Assembly (NCBI GenBank): GCA_008508345.1
Contig: QNGE01003687.1
Coordinates: forward strand, 1 to 64,000
Direction: 5' to 3'
Source of the DNA: Paragonimus westermani
Lineage: Eukaryota > Platyhelminthes > Trematoda > Plagiorchiida > Troglotrematidae
Length of the DNA: 64,000 bases
Shown piece by piece: positions 20,595 to 32,977 of the stretch; within the stretch, counting starts at the first letter, position 1, and every line of letters begins with the position of its first letter. The notes under the pieces are model-generated. The model was not told the origin of the DNA. It ran no database searches and worked only from the letters and a program-made list of their open reading frames with translations. A program made the position numbers and the translations under genes.

Positions 20595-21042
20595 ATGAAA
20601 TTCACGGCGTTAAAGACAGGTGTGGAGATCTACCGAAGCCCTGATCGCCTTCGTTTTTACCGTGGTTTCGGCTTGTTTTGTGCTGTTCACACGGCCGTGT
20701 GGTTCGGTTTGACGTACTACCAAGATTGGCATAAAAAGATGGAACGTGACCATTTGAGGGCTAAATTAAAGGAGTTGTCATCAAATATCGGCACATTTTT
20801 CTCCCGTGGATCTTCCGCTCCGAGTGCCGAACCTACGTTGCTCCCCGCCACAACTGATGTTTCTACTGTCAGTTCACCACCGCCGGAACGTTCCGAATCA
20901 CCTACGGCTGCAGGACCCGAACAAAAAGGTCTTTTTTCTAAGCTTTTTAATTTGGATTCGTTCCCTCAGAAATCCGAGGAATGGAAAAAGAAGAGTGAGG
21001 ATTTCAACGCTGCCGTCGTACCGTTTACCACGCTGACACTTG
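20595..21042 (+). CDS. TMEM223: TMEM223 homologue, exon 1
   Basis: 149 residues plus one base. The N-terminal block GVEIYRSPDRLRFYRGFGLF matches the TMEM223 pattern of a short charged segment (xxLYxxxRxRFFRxLGLFC) leading into membrane segment 1 (about residues 25-42). Human TMEM223 is a mitochondrial inner-membrane protein reported as a mitoribosome-associated factor for cytochrome c oxidase assembly; the same role is inferred here. Between the membrane segments lies a long Ser/Pro/Glu-rich loop (about residues 70-130). Membrane segment 2 starts at about residue 138 (AAVVPFTTLTL) and is split by the intron. The donor is TTG|GTGAGT at 21042/21043, phase 1. The ATG at 20595 is the first that precedes the conserved block after the strong acceptor. 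Confidence 0.8.
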
Positions 21043-22750
21043 GTGAGTCATAGTCGGTGAGCAACAACGTTGTTAGGTTGCACCCACACATGTTGCATAA
21101 TTCGTGAGAACTAGGGTTTATCCATGGAAACGTGATCATTTCTTCGCTTGATCTGTTTCACCATACCGCTCATAAACTGTAAGTATATACTTAGTCAGAA
21201 CACGTCGCTTTGTCTAACAAAGCTACTTACTTTGTGTTTATTACCGCCTGTGGGTCTGAATTACATAGGAAGCAAGACATGACTGACATAGGGTAATCAT
21301 GTGCGAATTGTTTTTTCGGTGTGAGGCACACGTCCAGTTGCTCCGAATATGACGTATATCCGTAGGAAAGTGTGCACACATGATTCCATTGTTAATGAAT
21401 ATCGTAAGGTGAGAATATATGGTTAAGCAAACGAAATGAGCAGTGCATAGGGCTCTTGATGCTAACTTACTCAGCAGTAGGATTTTTACCATTTGGACGT
21501 GTAGTCCACAACAATGTCATTATATCTGTCCAACCAACAACCACCACCGTGGTTATTAATGCTTCCAATATTACTAATAATAGAAGCTATGGTTACCAAA
21601 AATATGTTCAAGTTCATCCCCAAAGTACAGTTGAACATAAACAGTTAGAAAAGACAACCGCCCACGATACTTGCACGCGTGACACGAGAGGCCGCTGCAT
21701 TCAGAGGTCGGTAGCACAAAATGAAATTATCCAGCAGGACACGATGAGTACGTCGTCAAGACTCACTCCAGTTTTATGCCTTCACGCAGATCGGGACCAA
21801 AAACTCACGTACACCCTAGGTCGTCCCCATGTTTTATATCCTGCCAAGAAATTCTAGTAGGTATTAGTGATGCACTGATGGTCAAACAGCATGCACTGTA
21901 CTTTGCGACGTTCGGCCTGCGCGGGTTTGTTGTTTACGGAGTGCATTGCCTTCCCTCAGACTGGCACTTTTGCTCACATGCGCGGGTTGAATATTCACTC
22001 ATTAAAATTGAATGAAGAAATTTGCCGTTTGCTTGGCTTTTGATGAATACACAGTCACTGCATCACATCCAACTTTAGCGAAGTCTTGCATTAACTCGCC
22101 CACATAAATTCCATTGAACTCGGAATACTGTCTAATAAATAGAGAAACATCTGGCAAACGATTGGAATGTGAAATTGCAAAATGAAATGCAAGCGGATAG
22201 ATCATGATTTTGTCGCGATAAATTGAATAGACAAATACGATTGTCAAAATTCTAAGATGAGTCATTTACTAACAGCATGGGCTTTCAACGTTACGAAGTG
22301 CTGCTGATTCCGTCGAGGAGCTTCTCATGTATGCAATGGGGCGGTATTGCTATAATTTTTACTCAAGATGCCCCGACTAAGTATGACCTTGTGCAAAAAC
22401 AAAAATCACCCTTCCTTTGTTCAGTCTTGCTCAGTCGGGCGATGTTATGAGGAGTGCGTATGCTGGTGTGACAAGTGGTCGCCCAAATGATCACTTAGTC
22501 GAGTAAAACGCGAGCCATGCGCTCTGCTTGTGTTGCTCGCGCTGTCTCATCACTGCTAACTGCTCCTGCACATTTCTGGATTTCACGTTTACAGTGTGTA
22601 TACACGATCCCTGCGGATCGAAGGTTACGCACACTTTCGGCGTCTACAGATCATCATTAATACGTATTAAGCAATCCTTGCAGAATGTGCAGTGCAACGA
22701 CGACCCAAGATGCACGATCGTTTTTTAGTTTTAATTCATGTAGGTAGATA

Positions 22751-23012
22751 AACTGAACATCACCCACGACTGATCGCAATTTTCGCTTTCCCACAGAGTC
22801 TTCAGTCGGCTCCTTTCGAGAACAAACACTAGACTCGAGTTTCGTTCTTGTTAGGGCTCGTCAGTGGTGCACATCCTTGTCACGGCCGGGACTACAACTC
22901 CGGCCACGCTTTCACGGGGTAACCATGTTGACCACAGCTCTATTGACCTCACATTAAGCACAATCGAATTATCACATCTGAAAGCTAAACCACTTTCGCT
23001 TGTGAGCACTGA
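22751..23012 (-). mobile_element. tRNA-derived hammerhead SINE, copy C
   Basis: Full-length minus-strand copy: head GCTCACAAGCGAAAGTGG, A-box region GTCAATAGAGCTGTGG (degraded), B-box region GGAGTTGTAGTCCCGGCCG (degraded), ribozyme at 22826-22870, body, and 3' end GTTCAGTTTATC. It lies inside the TMEM223 intron, antisense to the gene. Confidence 0.88.
22826..22870 (-). ncRNA. Hammerhead ribozyme, core kept but stems damaged
   Basis: CUGACGA, GAAA, stem III ACUC/GAGU and triplet GUC are intact. Stem II is GCCCU/AGAAC with two mismatches, and stem I GCACCA/UAGUGU has one mismatch and one wobble. It is probably weak or inactive. Confidence 0.7.
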
Positions 23013-23269
23013 TCAGATTGCTCGATCGCCTCGAGAGTAGACAGTAACTATCTTGTCAACTCCAATCAATAACCTTTCGATTAAGACTTCTCTCCAAGTT
23101 TAAATCGCAGAAATCGTCCTCTTTACTTTATCGGCTTGCCTATAGATCCAAACACAGAACTCTCACATCATACTTCTAAACACACTGAGCGGTCGTGTTT
23201 TCTCAACCGTTTGTGTTCAGTCGTATTTCAGAGGTGACTCAGACAACCCTTCGTCCGTCTCCACAGTCA

Positions 23270-23640
23270 GCTGTATAGTCGCCCGCCTCCCCCGTGTCGC
23301 CATAATCCGTTCGAATATCCAAATAAGCCACCACATCCACACCATCCGGGTTTCCTACTTCCGTCTGGCTATCCGCTTCCACCCAAAAAGTGGTTGTCGA
23401 TTATCACTCGCACGTTCTCCACCATCTGCACCCATTAGCACGCACCTTTTGTACAATCCCTCGTTTACCTTCGTTCATACACTCAGCTATCACCATCCCC
23501 TCAGTCATCTGGTTCCTCACAGTTATCTGCAACATTTGAGGCAGCCGCCCTCCCTTGGACGCTATCTACCATTCGATTTTCCGATTTTCTTCAGTAAGCC
23601 AGCTTTACCACAATCGACTGCATCACTCCCATAGTGTATA
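23270..23640. other. Pyrimidine-rich stretch with a long stop-free frame
   Basis: The plus strand is strongly C/T-rich and one frame stays open from about 23152 to 23634 without any ATG. Stop codons are purine-rich, so such a strand stays open by composition alone; no domain was recognised. It is probably not coding. Confidence 0.4.
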
Positions 23641-24639
23641 ACGCTTAGCTTGCCTATTTCCTCATCGACTGCAACGTCACTGCTAACGAGGCAACGAAGG
23701 TCTTCCACAACAGACGCTCTGATGCTTATCCGGCCAACTGAAATAAATCAGGTAAGCCGGCTTTCCCCCCGATAGGTGTTCTGCATTCCTAGAACACCAC
23801 CAGTATACTGGTCTTGGATTACATCGCCATCACTTCTGAAATTGTAACGAAGGACTCAATGACATTCCCTCCGGCCGTCCTCATCACGTGTTATGATCCT
23901 TCTTTTTGGTAGCAGTAGACTTTGAACACACTCTTCTGGACCTTGATGTGAAGTTGAAGCAACCCCTAAACCAACCATCCCCGATGGACGCCTGCGATTT
24001 TTCCAGTCTTTCAGGTTCACGGTGCTTGTTCGTCGTTTCTAACTCAACACAAAAAATGCCGTCTCAATGATGCTTGACGTACGTTCCGTGGTAGTTTCGC
24101 GGGATTTGGAAACTTTACATGTCTTCGGAATACTGATTACAAGCGTTAACTACATTGTCGGTGGGAGACACTCGATGTCTGCTGCCGTGCTGGCCCTGGT
24201 TTCCTGTGTATTTTCATGGGGCTCGCATGTTTGCTCACATTTTTCAGTAGCAGTTTCCTCACACGGTATTAGGGGTATTGTAATGGGGACTTGCACCCGA
24301 TAATTTGTCGTGTGATATGCGTGCAGACAGCTAAAAGTATGACACAGTGGTATTCAGTGTGTTGTGTAGTGGGCGGTTTGGCGATTCCGACATTTTGTCA
24401 CTTATTAACTTTTTCATCACAGTACTTATAAAGTTTAAGTAGATGAAAAATATAACGTCATACTAGCGGGGTATCCAGTTGAATCACAGCAAAGGCTGGC
24501 TTTAATAATCATGGTTCAATGGAGTAACGTCAACATAACTGGGAGGTCCTGATCACGGGGTTATCGATTAGATTGAACGGAACGATTCAGTTCATCCCCC
24601 TTTCGAAATGACCAGCCAAGCTGAACACTATCCACACAA

Positions 24640-24890
24640 TGTTCTGGTTAAGCGTTTGGATGATCATTCGGTCGTCTATTGTGAGATTACTGACGTTGTA
24701 GTTAACATGCCGGTCTCACAAACACAAGGGCCGGAGTGTGACTCCCGATCCGAACGAGGATATACACTACTGGCGAACCGTAATAACAGTGAAACTCGAA
24801 TTTAGTGTTTCCTTTCGAAGTGGGCCCGCCGAAAAGTTTGTCTGAATATGGAAGCCGTGATCAGGTGTGGGTGGTGTTCAGTTTGAAATA
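24640..24890 (+). mobile_element. tRNA-derived hammerhead SINE, copy D (old)
   Basis: Plus-strand copy: GTTCTGGTTAAGCGTTTGG, tRNA-like segment with GTAGTTAACATGCCGGTCTC and GAGTGTGACTCCCG, ribozyme remnant (about 24764-24808) and 3' end GGTGTTCAGTTTGAAATA. The ribozyme core is mutated (CUGGCGA for CUGANGA, AUU for GUC). Inside the TMEM223 intron, sense to the gene. Confidence 0.8.
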
Positions 24891-27097
24891 ATCACGGAAA
24901 CGCCTTTCTCCCTGAAATTGCCCATGGAATAATGAAACTATGATGCGTGCTTATTTGAAGGTGCACCTACTTAGTTACACTAATGGCAGTATTGATCACG
25001 AAATGCAAATCATTGTCAACCACTTGTGCGGACACATGTATGAAGTTCCCTACCCGAATTCGTTAAATCACAATGGTGTGCATATCTAAGGTGTAGTTGA
25101 GCACAATATGTTACAAGTTAGTCTTCTTTTAACCTGACAACAATGATTAACTAGTAGTAGCTTTAATTTGATTATTCGGTACCACATTCACGATATCGGA
25201 TCTCCAGTCCCCTAAATTCCCAATCAAAGACACTAACAAAGGAGGTAAGAAAAGCCAATACATTTTCTGCGTCCTAAATTAATATAAGAAAGAACGTGTT
25301 TGTAGGTTGCAAGCAGATCCGACAGAAAATGGGAGGTCAACCACTTCCTGGAACTGCTCCACATAATCTGATTGGTTGGTTGATATTTAATAAGCGTGTT
25401 TGAGCAAACGGTCAAGTTTTGGGCCATTATATTCCTGATTTACCACCAGATTTGAAATTTGAGGTCAGGATTTGCAAATCCTCACAGGTAGTTTTGACTT
25501 CAGTAAATCATTCTGAACTGATTAATATCTAGCAAATTGCCTCATGCCATTATGAGTAACGTAAACATTATACTCACAACTAGTGTTTAGTCAAAAAGAA
25601 TGTGTACGAGCCGGTATTGCCAGTCTACTAAAATTACAACTGTCGCACCCACATTATGGTGATGTACGCACGAGCGACTGCACAATATTTCCGAATGCAC
25701 ATCAAATAATGTATGAGATAGTCAAACTAACTGACATGAAAATCTAAGTGGTCTAGGTTGAGCTGAACTATACCCTCATTTCGCAAGCGTGTATATTCGG
25801 TAGAGTTCAAGTAAAGCTGGCTCTTTATCAGGCCTACTATCGAATCGGCGCCTCTATTCGAATTCCGTAGAACGATGGAGAGGAAGTTGAAGCGGCTAGC
25901 GGAATGATACTCGGCCAGCCCAGTACATATACTTATCAACACAAATTTAATATACCTTGCCTTTATCGTTTTGTTGACTTTGTGACTAAAATACAGCTGA
26001 TAGTGTAAACACTTGTTGTCGGCGAGATCGTCACTGGTATTTAGTCTAGCCCTAGTTTGAAAATTAAGCAAGGGAGCGGGGAAAAACCTGCCCAAGTTTA
26101 AATATACAACGCCAAAGGGTCTATACCCTGTAGTTAAACAATCGGGTTGGGAGTAAGACTAAGAGGACGTCTACCAAATGGTTCTTCCAACTGCCTCATT
26201 CTTATTCCGGCTAAAATTTAGTTCCTGTGTTAAATCAGTTGTATTTCCTGTCCTTCCGTACTCACTGGAAACGGTCACGTTGCCACAATCAGTTGCTCGC
26301 CTGTCAATAAAAAAAGGAACTAACAATGAGAGTGACGAACCGTGCGTGCAGAGTTGATTCATCTCGAATGACCGAATCCTACGATCCATCGCAAAATTTG
26401 AGCCACGCATTCAACGCTCTGCAGTAAGGGAGTTTGAGTCTTCTATATTGGAATTGAAGGTCATTCCGCTCCACACAGTCTGACTGCTCAGACAGACCTA
26501 ATGCTGGATAAGCCATTGCCATCATCCATCGTGTTTATACACTTTACTGGTTCATCTCCGCCAAATGAATACAGTGTATGTACAAGTTCGATCTCTCCCA
26601 AAAATGGCCATACTTTCCGGAAGTCTTCAAATAACTGTCAACCTGAGTTACCCAATTTTCCCTTATGTACCTTGGCACACATTACCGCTAAAAGTGACGT
26701 TAAGAACTGTTGTTGAAACCTGAGAACAAAAAAGTTGTGGGGATTACTTGAACATCGCATTGTGATTGGACGGGCACAACCCACCTCGTGAACACTGCGC
26801 ACTGGTAAAAACAGCTAGCGTCGCAATTTGAAGCGATCCAAAGGAGTCCAAACAATGACGAAACCGGTCATAGTGAATGTTGGAAGATATTTCGGACATA
26901 TTTGAATGATGTTGGTGTAGGCGCGTGGTCGCTTGTACAATAGCATTGCAATTGCCTAATATAAGGTGGGATGCCTGTTCGCCTGACGAATTCCTACCTG
27001 TTTCCCGAAGTCTGTTTGTAAACTTATTTTGAAACGCTATGCATTCATGTACTCGGTTTTTTCTTATGAATGACTTCTCATTTGATCCTCCTTCTAG

Positions 27098-27447
27098 GTG
27101 TGCTCACATTTGCAATGGGTTTCATTATTCCGCGACGCATTGTTCGTCGGCTCATATTGATTCCACGTAATACGACAGCGACCCAACGAAATTCAACAAG
27201 AAACGTCGACAGTCGTGAGTGGGTGGAAATTCAAACGTACGGAGCATTTGGTCTACGAAAAGAAGGAGTCACATTCCAAACTCCTCTAACGACCGTTTCG
27301 GCGATCGAATCCCGTTCAACGAATACGAACTTCATACATTTTTTTGTAAAGCATAAACCCTTCCGGTTTATTGTGGAAACCGTCGGCGCCGAGTTTCCAG
27401 TCCCGGAAGAGTATGATCACACCTTTGGTTTGAAGAGGGACCTGTGA
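27098..27447 (+). CDS. TMEM223: TMEM223 homologue, exon 2 (C-terminus)
   Basis: The acceptor CCTTCTAG ends at 27097. The exon completes membrane segment 2 (VLTFAMGFIIPRR) and encodes the conserved soluble C-terminal domain: RRLILIPRNT, WVEIQTYGAFGLRKEGVTFQ, PLTTVSAIESR, FIHFFVKHKPFRFIVET and a tail PEEYDHTFGLKRDL before TGA. The pattern of THAPFG-like turn, F(T/Q)xPLxxVS, a substitution-tolerant strand pair and a closing D(N/H)TxG motif is that of TMEM223. The total protein is 265 aa, longer than the roughly 200 aa vertebrate proteins because of the linker in exon 1. No obvious AATAAA was found in the next few hundred bases. Confidence 0.82.
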
Positions 27448-28502
27448 TCACTAACTTGTGGTTTTTCAACACATAGCTGTAGTTGGCTTCACATTGTCGG
27501 TCTGTACTTTATATCGATTAGGAAGCACGCATTTCCGGTGACCATTTAGAACACTCCTTATTTCTCGCGTTGTTGACGATCCACATTGTTGGGTAAAATG
27601 TACCGCAGTTCGCAGTGTTTGTTCGACATGTCAATGCACCGACATATTAAGTTCCTCGGATGTTGATGTAACTATTGTGTAATCAGACTATCAGGGCGTA
27701 GTGGCGCAAAAACATTGAAGCCTCGCCGCTTGTTCTGTAATAACAATTTGTTATTCGAAAGTGTGGGAAACCTTTAGTAGACAGCTAAATTTGACGAAGT
27801 AGACGTTAAGAGCCTTTTCAATCAATGACCATTGATCGCCAGTCCAATGAATAGCACACCCCTACATTTTCTTAACGTACTTTCACCGGCTTGTCAAGCG
27901 CACATACGTCGAGCACTGACACATCATCTTCGGATGAGTTTTCTGATTACTTAAGAAACTCTGATTAAGTTCTGTCAACTTAGCTGCCTGCGCGCACTAA
28001 AACGAACGGTGTTCATGCTCGAGGTCATTGTAATTATCACTGACATAAACACCCCATAGATGCTCAACTGTGAGACAATCATGAAGAAAAAGTTGCAGTT
28101 CTAATTTAAGCATAAAAGATGGAAGAGGAACGGAACTTACTACAAACACCTGTGTGCCTGCACCCAGACGCTCGACATCAAAGCATCCGCACTTCCTCAT
28201 GAAAACGGCCTGGGTGCAAAAGTATGACGATATCTACTTCCTGCAGTTAAACTGTTTCAAAGTCCTACATGTGTGTACGGTTTTTTCTCTATGGAGGTGC
28301 CACTTTATCTCTAGAGGTGATCGGAATTGATGTAGACCGCGCTAGCTTCGGAGGTGGGAGCCTCACTTTCATTTCCTATGCCGCTGCTGATGCGGGTTCT
28401 TATGTGTGCTAACCAGTCAAAAATCTTCATAATTTCCTTGTGCATTAATGAATACACACACGTCTCGGATGAGGTCCCAGAGCGCACCTTAAAGCACTTG
28501 GC
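27448..28502. other. 3' flank of TMEM223, nothing recognised
   Basis: Should hold the TMEM223 3' UTR. No canonical polyadenylation hexamer and no convincing frame were seen. Confidence 0.5.
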
Positions 28503-29010
28503 CTAGCATGAAATATCCAGTACCACTTGTGTTGTCTGAAAACTGTCGAATAACAGCTTGTCGCTACTATCGCAAGCAGTCAGTCCCTCACCAGACAGGT
28601 GGCTTGCATCGGTACTGTGCGCGTGCGGTAAACAACCCACCATCGTTTCGTCTATGACAAAAATTGGAAAGTGGGCGGTCTTAACCTCCGGGTTCCAAAT
28701 CAATTAGTCGGTTTTTCGTAACCTGTAGCTTACGTTGAATTATGGGACTATACCAGGCTGTGCGCTCGCAGTATTTCCTTGATTTCAAAAAATATGGATT
28801 GATCAACCGAATCGAAACCACCCTAGCAGTAAATCAGTGACGCGCACGAAGTCTAGAACTAATGCAGCACGCAGTAGTGACAGCCTCGTGCCGCAACTCG
28901 AACGAAGTGACGCTAGTCCAAATTGGCAGCTTAAACGTGATCCTGCATCGCTCGATTGGCTGACCTGGACATTCACAACCCCGACAAAAACTGCTGTAGT
29001 AAGCCTGTAT
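28503..29010 (-). mobile_element. RTE-like LINE copy C, internally deleted
   Basis: On the minus strand an endonuclease piece (VVFVGVVNVQVSQSSDAGSR and FGLASLRSSCGTRLSLLRA, 29000-28840) corresponds to LAGYMNAQDGRFGEAESR... of copy D. It is followed almost directly by RT pieces (LKSRKYCERTAWYSPII, then FPIFVIDETMVGCLPHAHST and KLLFDSFQTTQVVLDIS). The whole linker and RT finger region is missing, so a large internal deletion joined the two domains. Confidence 0.75.
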
Positions 29011-30469
29011 GGGTGTTACAAATAGCCACATCCGACTAAACGACGCCATTGATAGCGCTGTAACTGTAGTCAGTGGAGATAAGTTAACAGAACGACAGGA
29101 GTTCGAGAGTTGCTGACGTAAAAGTTATCATCAGAAGGTAAATAACGCCAGTAAGAATGCACATGATACATACATAGCAGTGTATTGAGTACGAGTGAAT
29201 GACAAAAACTGTGTTAAGACATCTGAATCCGGATAGCGCAGTAGAAATGATTTTGGTAGTTGCGAATAATCAATTGAGACAGTAGAAGCTTTTGGGATAT
29301 AAAAATGGATGAGATGGTAGTCTTTGATTTGTAGCTCGTTTGCTGAAGCTGTGCAAGTCTTGGAGTCGATAGTTCTCACCATAGGAGTATCGTTTAGACA
29401 GTGTGGCGGCGTGAGGGTAAGATGTGTTGTTCAACATGTGTAACAATGAATGGTCATTCTTGTTGATGCGTCGCGTAGAAAAGTGACAAAACCCGATTAG
29501 TTGTGGTATTGTTTGTGGCCATCAGACATGCCACACAACGAACTAAGTAAGGTGTTGGTGGTACTGACGCTAATGTTGCTGACAGAATTGGAACCGCTGA
29601 TCATGTTGCGCGTTCCTTGTCAGGCGCTTCGTCGAACCGTCTCTGTCAGGCGTTGTGCCATGCCTTGATTGAATAAACGGCTGTTCTTATAGTTCACGTG
29701 GGCTTTCAAAATGTATGTCTATGAAGGTCGGGACGGGTTACGTATTGGACACGACATGTTAGAGATGTAATTGACCTGATCACATACATGGCAGGTTCAT
29801 CAAGATAGTTAAGAAACGTGTACGGACGAACGCATCGGAGGTATGGTGATGCATTTATCATGATGTTTCTGTCAATTTCGAATGGAGTCAGTCGAACCTC
29901 TACAGAGTCTTGATAACTTTATGGATGGACGGCACAGGGACTACTGCCAACAGGAATCCCATTTCTCATTGCAGATAATACTGCTGTATCTGGGACTATC
30001 CTTATTCTAATTTTGTGAGAACCGGTTTAAATGTCCAGTACAGTACGTTACCTGGATTAAAGCCTAAAATTCATGTCGACAGTTAACCTATGTGCGGAAA
30101 ATGAAGGTGTATAGATTAACTCACACCCTATACCAAGACACCGGAAGAGGAAACCAATGATGAAACTCACAGGGGCAATGTAAATATGATAGACTCTATG
30201 GAACGAAGGGAGTTTTAGAGGAGACTTGGAAATTCGTTAACTTTTGAGTCAAAGCGACAGTGTAGGAGTCGGCAGTGGCGTACGTTCGACTAGCCGTATC
30301 GGATAGAGCAGGTGGGGAAGCTCGAATTAATCTCCAGAAAGGCTGATGTGGTGTACAATTAGGGATGTAGCAAAATGTCACATATGTAAGTGAGCTGAGG
30401 TAATGTCAGGACGATTAGGATTCCTAACCGATCTTTGGTTACTGGCAAGTAGTGGGGGATTCGGTTGGT
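29011..30469. other. Stretch with no recognised gene
   Basis: Short unassigned frames only; no transposon motif seen. Confidence 0.5.
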
Positions 30470-30740
30470 ATAAATTGAACGCTATTCACGAGTGATCGCA
30501 GTTTTCACGTTTCCATGGACTTTCCGGCCAACTCCCTTTAAAAAGAGGCACTAGGTTCGAGTTTTGTTCTTGTTAGAATTCGCCAGTATTACAAATCCTT
30601 TCCACTAACAGGACTTGGACTCCGACCACACCTTAATGAGGCCACCGTGCTGACCACTGCGTCATTGGCCTCACATAAGGCACGACTGAATTATCACGCA
30701 CAAACGCTCAACCACTTTCGTTTATGTGACGTTCAGATTG
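30470..30740 (-). mobile_element. tRNA-derived hammerhead SINE, copy E (old)
   Basis: Minus-strand full-length copy: head AAACGAAAGTGGTTGAGCG, A-box-like CAATGACGCAGTGGTCAGCA, B-box-like GGAGTCCAAGTCC, body and 3' end TTCAATTTATACC. The ribozyme region (30548-30592) has CUGGCGA and AAAA in place of CUGANGA and GAAA, so it is dead. Confidence 0.82.
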
Positions 30741-32962
30741 CGTCCAACATGAACCTATACTAGACGGCAACAGTTGGGATGCGGTGGACTAGGATTAGTG
30801 GCGTTTATCTTCCGAATAAGCGAAAAGTCTGGTCTCAACCTGGAGATCGAAATATATGAAGCTTTAGGCCTACATGCTCAAACCCCTACAGAGTGATGGT
30901 TGTTTGTTGAGGAAACGCTTGCGATCTAAGCGTCAAGCTAGGCGAACAACAGAGAATCTGACCTTCTGTATGTTAGTATAAGTGACATGGAACACGGTCA
31001 CCACAACGTTCAAGCTAATTCAACAGATCAGGTCTGCGAGCCGTCACATCGCTCAAACTCATAGTCTGACCACATCTTGACCACGACGACGCCATCATGA
31101 CCTAATCACAGGTTGAAAAATTGGAGTTCAGTACTAAACCGGTAGGCTATTTATTTGCAATACTAAACAGACTCCCATCGGGATAAACCTCAGTGTTTAC
31201 AGATGGATACACTTCCAAATTTGTACAACGTTCAGGTAATGACAATCTGGTAGGGATTTTTTTGAAGGTTAAGCACGTCGGGAAGTCTCACCGAGTGTTA
31301 AGGTTAATATGAATGCAATACCTAAACCGACTGCGCCTCCTCTCAATCTGTTCACTTTTCAGCGAATGGTCCGATTTTGCCTGCAAATGTAAGTTGCCTT
31401 TGATGAGAAGGTACCTGTTGGAGATGATTGCATATGAGGTGCGGGAAGTGGTTAGGGTAAATTGGTTGTTTTAGCTAATAGCGCGTCTGTAGAACCTAAT
31501 GACTGTATCTGACTACGAACATTACTGGATCAATCAGCAGGATGCGAGAAATGCGATGTAAACTGTCGATTGTAGTGCTTACCAATAGCAAGCAATAATG
31601 CTCAACCGTTTTTCATTGACTGTCTACTTGGTCTTTGCAGGCAAGTGCCCATTCTTCCGCGCTCAACTAGACGAAGACAGACTGCGGCTTTCCAGAGTTT
31701 GCCTGGAGATGAAACCGGCTAACCTGTAAAGTATGTATCAAAAGATCAACAAATTCTCTTGGCTTTGAACCATCCTATTGGTTGAATGGAGGTAGCCTAT
31801 ACCATGAGGTTCGAATGCGAACGAAACCGGTCGTCGAGTGTTAATTCATGTAGACAACGAACATGAACTTCTTTTCAAATTTAAACCCTCGCGATGGTAA
31901 CCAGCTTGACGTCACAATCTAAAACGGTCAATGCCCATCCGACAATTTATGTTGACTGAAGCCACAACTGACGTCTCACTTTTCTCATCGCATGTGATCT
32001 GTGTGGATCAACCTGCACACTACAAGGTTTCTGCTAACAAGCCACACTGCGTCATTTATGGGTGTGTACTGTCAGACTGTTCATAACTAGATAAGAATCG
32101 ATAAGCGGATAGATAACAACACTCGGATGGTAACAAGCTGACTGGAATCCAAGTCCTGTTATTTTTCCGATTAAAACGTAGTACTGAATTAAACGGTAAA
32201 TGAAGGATAATAGCATCAGTTAAAAAGATCTTCCCCTTGTTGGGGCACGTTTCATATTATGCATCAGAAGCTCCTTACACTTCCATTCGATGACTGTCTA
32301 GCAGTTGGTACCAGTGAACCAGGAGCGTAGCAAACAGTGCAGGCACAAGTAAATGACGGAGTGATACAACTGACATACGGCACAACCACTTGACTTTGTG
32401 TTTTTAAGGTTGGCAAAAGTAGACATGTTTGATCCTTGTTGCCGAAAATGACCATCCTAATAGCCTCATCGAGTAGACCCGGTAGGCGTGATTGAACACA
32501 AACATCGACGATACAACATTCAGTAGGTTCAATATTCTAGACTTGTGGTGGACAACCTTTTACAACCTTAAACTGAAATTGCTGTGTTTTTATCGAAGTA
32601 ACCCTCAAGTTTAGGTGAAAAAGGCTACCCCGGTCCAGGGAATAGAGGGTCTGATTTCCCTTAATGTATTCCTGCCATTTGAGGTGCAACGTCCTAGCTA
32701 CAAAAGTCAATCACCAACCTCCAGAACAAGTGTCTAGCAGAAATCCAATGGCAATGTCAGGTTCCGGGCAATACTTAAAACTCTGGAGCATATCTTAGAG
32801 TGACACCGAAAACTGCCTCATGGAAATTTTGAAAAACCACAGTGGTGCCTCCAAAAAAGAGCACTCCGGCCTGAGGCCTCAAGTTTCTCTACTGCATTAC
32901 CACCTTTTAAGAAACCACTCAAACATAACCAACCCTAATCTATTAGTCCACATTAGCCAATT
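30741..32962. other. Stretch with no recognised gene
   Basis: No frame with recognisable motifs. It directly precedes the 3' tail of LINE copy D. Confidence 0.5.
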
Positions 32963-32977
32963 CATCATCATCATCAT
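32963..32977 (-). repeat. Trinucleotide tail of LINE copy D
   Basis: Five GAT/ATC units at the 3' end of the element. RTE-type LINEs typically end in short simple repeats rather than poly(A). Confidence 0.8.

Larger units (their letters stand above)
21043..27097 (+). other. TMEM223 intron (6055 bp)
   Basis: Bounded by GTGAGT and a TCCTCCTTCTAG acceptor; joining restores the Gly codon (G + GT) and an unbroken frame. It contains SINE copies C and D, a pyrimidine-rich stretch and otherwise no recognised gene (21050-22750, 23640-24640 and 24890-27097 hold only short unassigned frames). Confidence 0.8.

Noticed and set aside
23152..23634. About 160-codon open frame
   Set aside because: No ATG, strongly pyrimidine-rich strand that lacks stops by composition, and no recognisable domain.
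25727..26095. 122-codon minus-strand frame in the TMEM223 intron
   Set aside because: No family recognised and no supporting splice or motif evidence.
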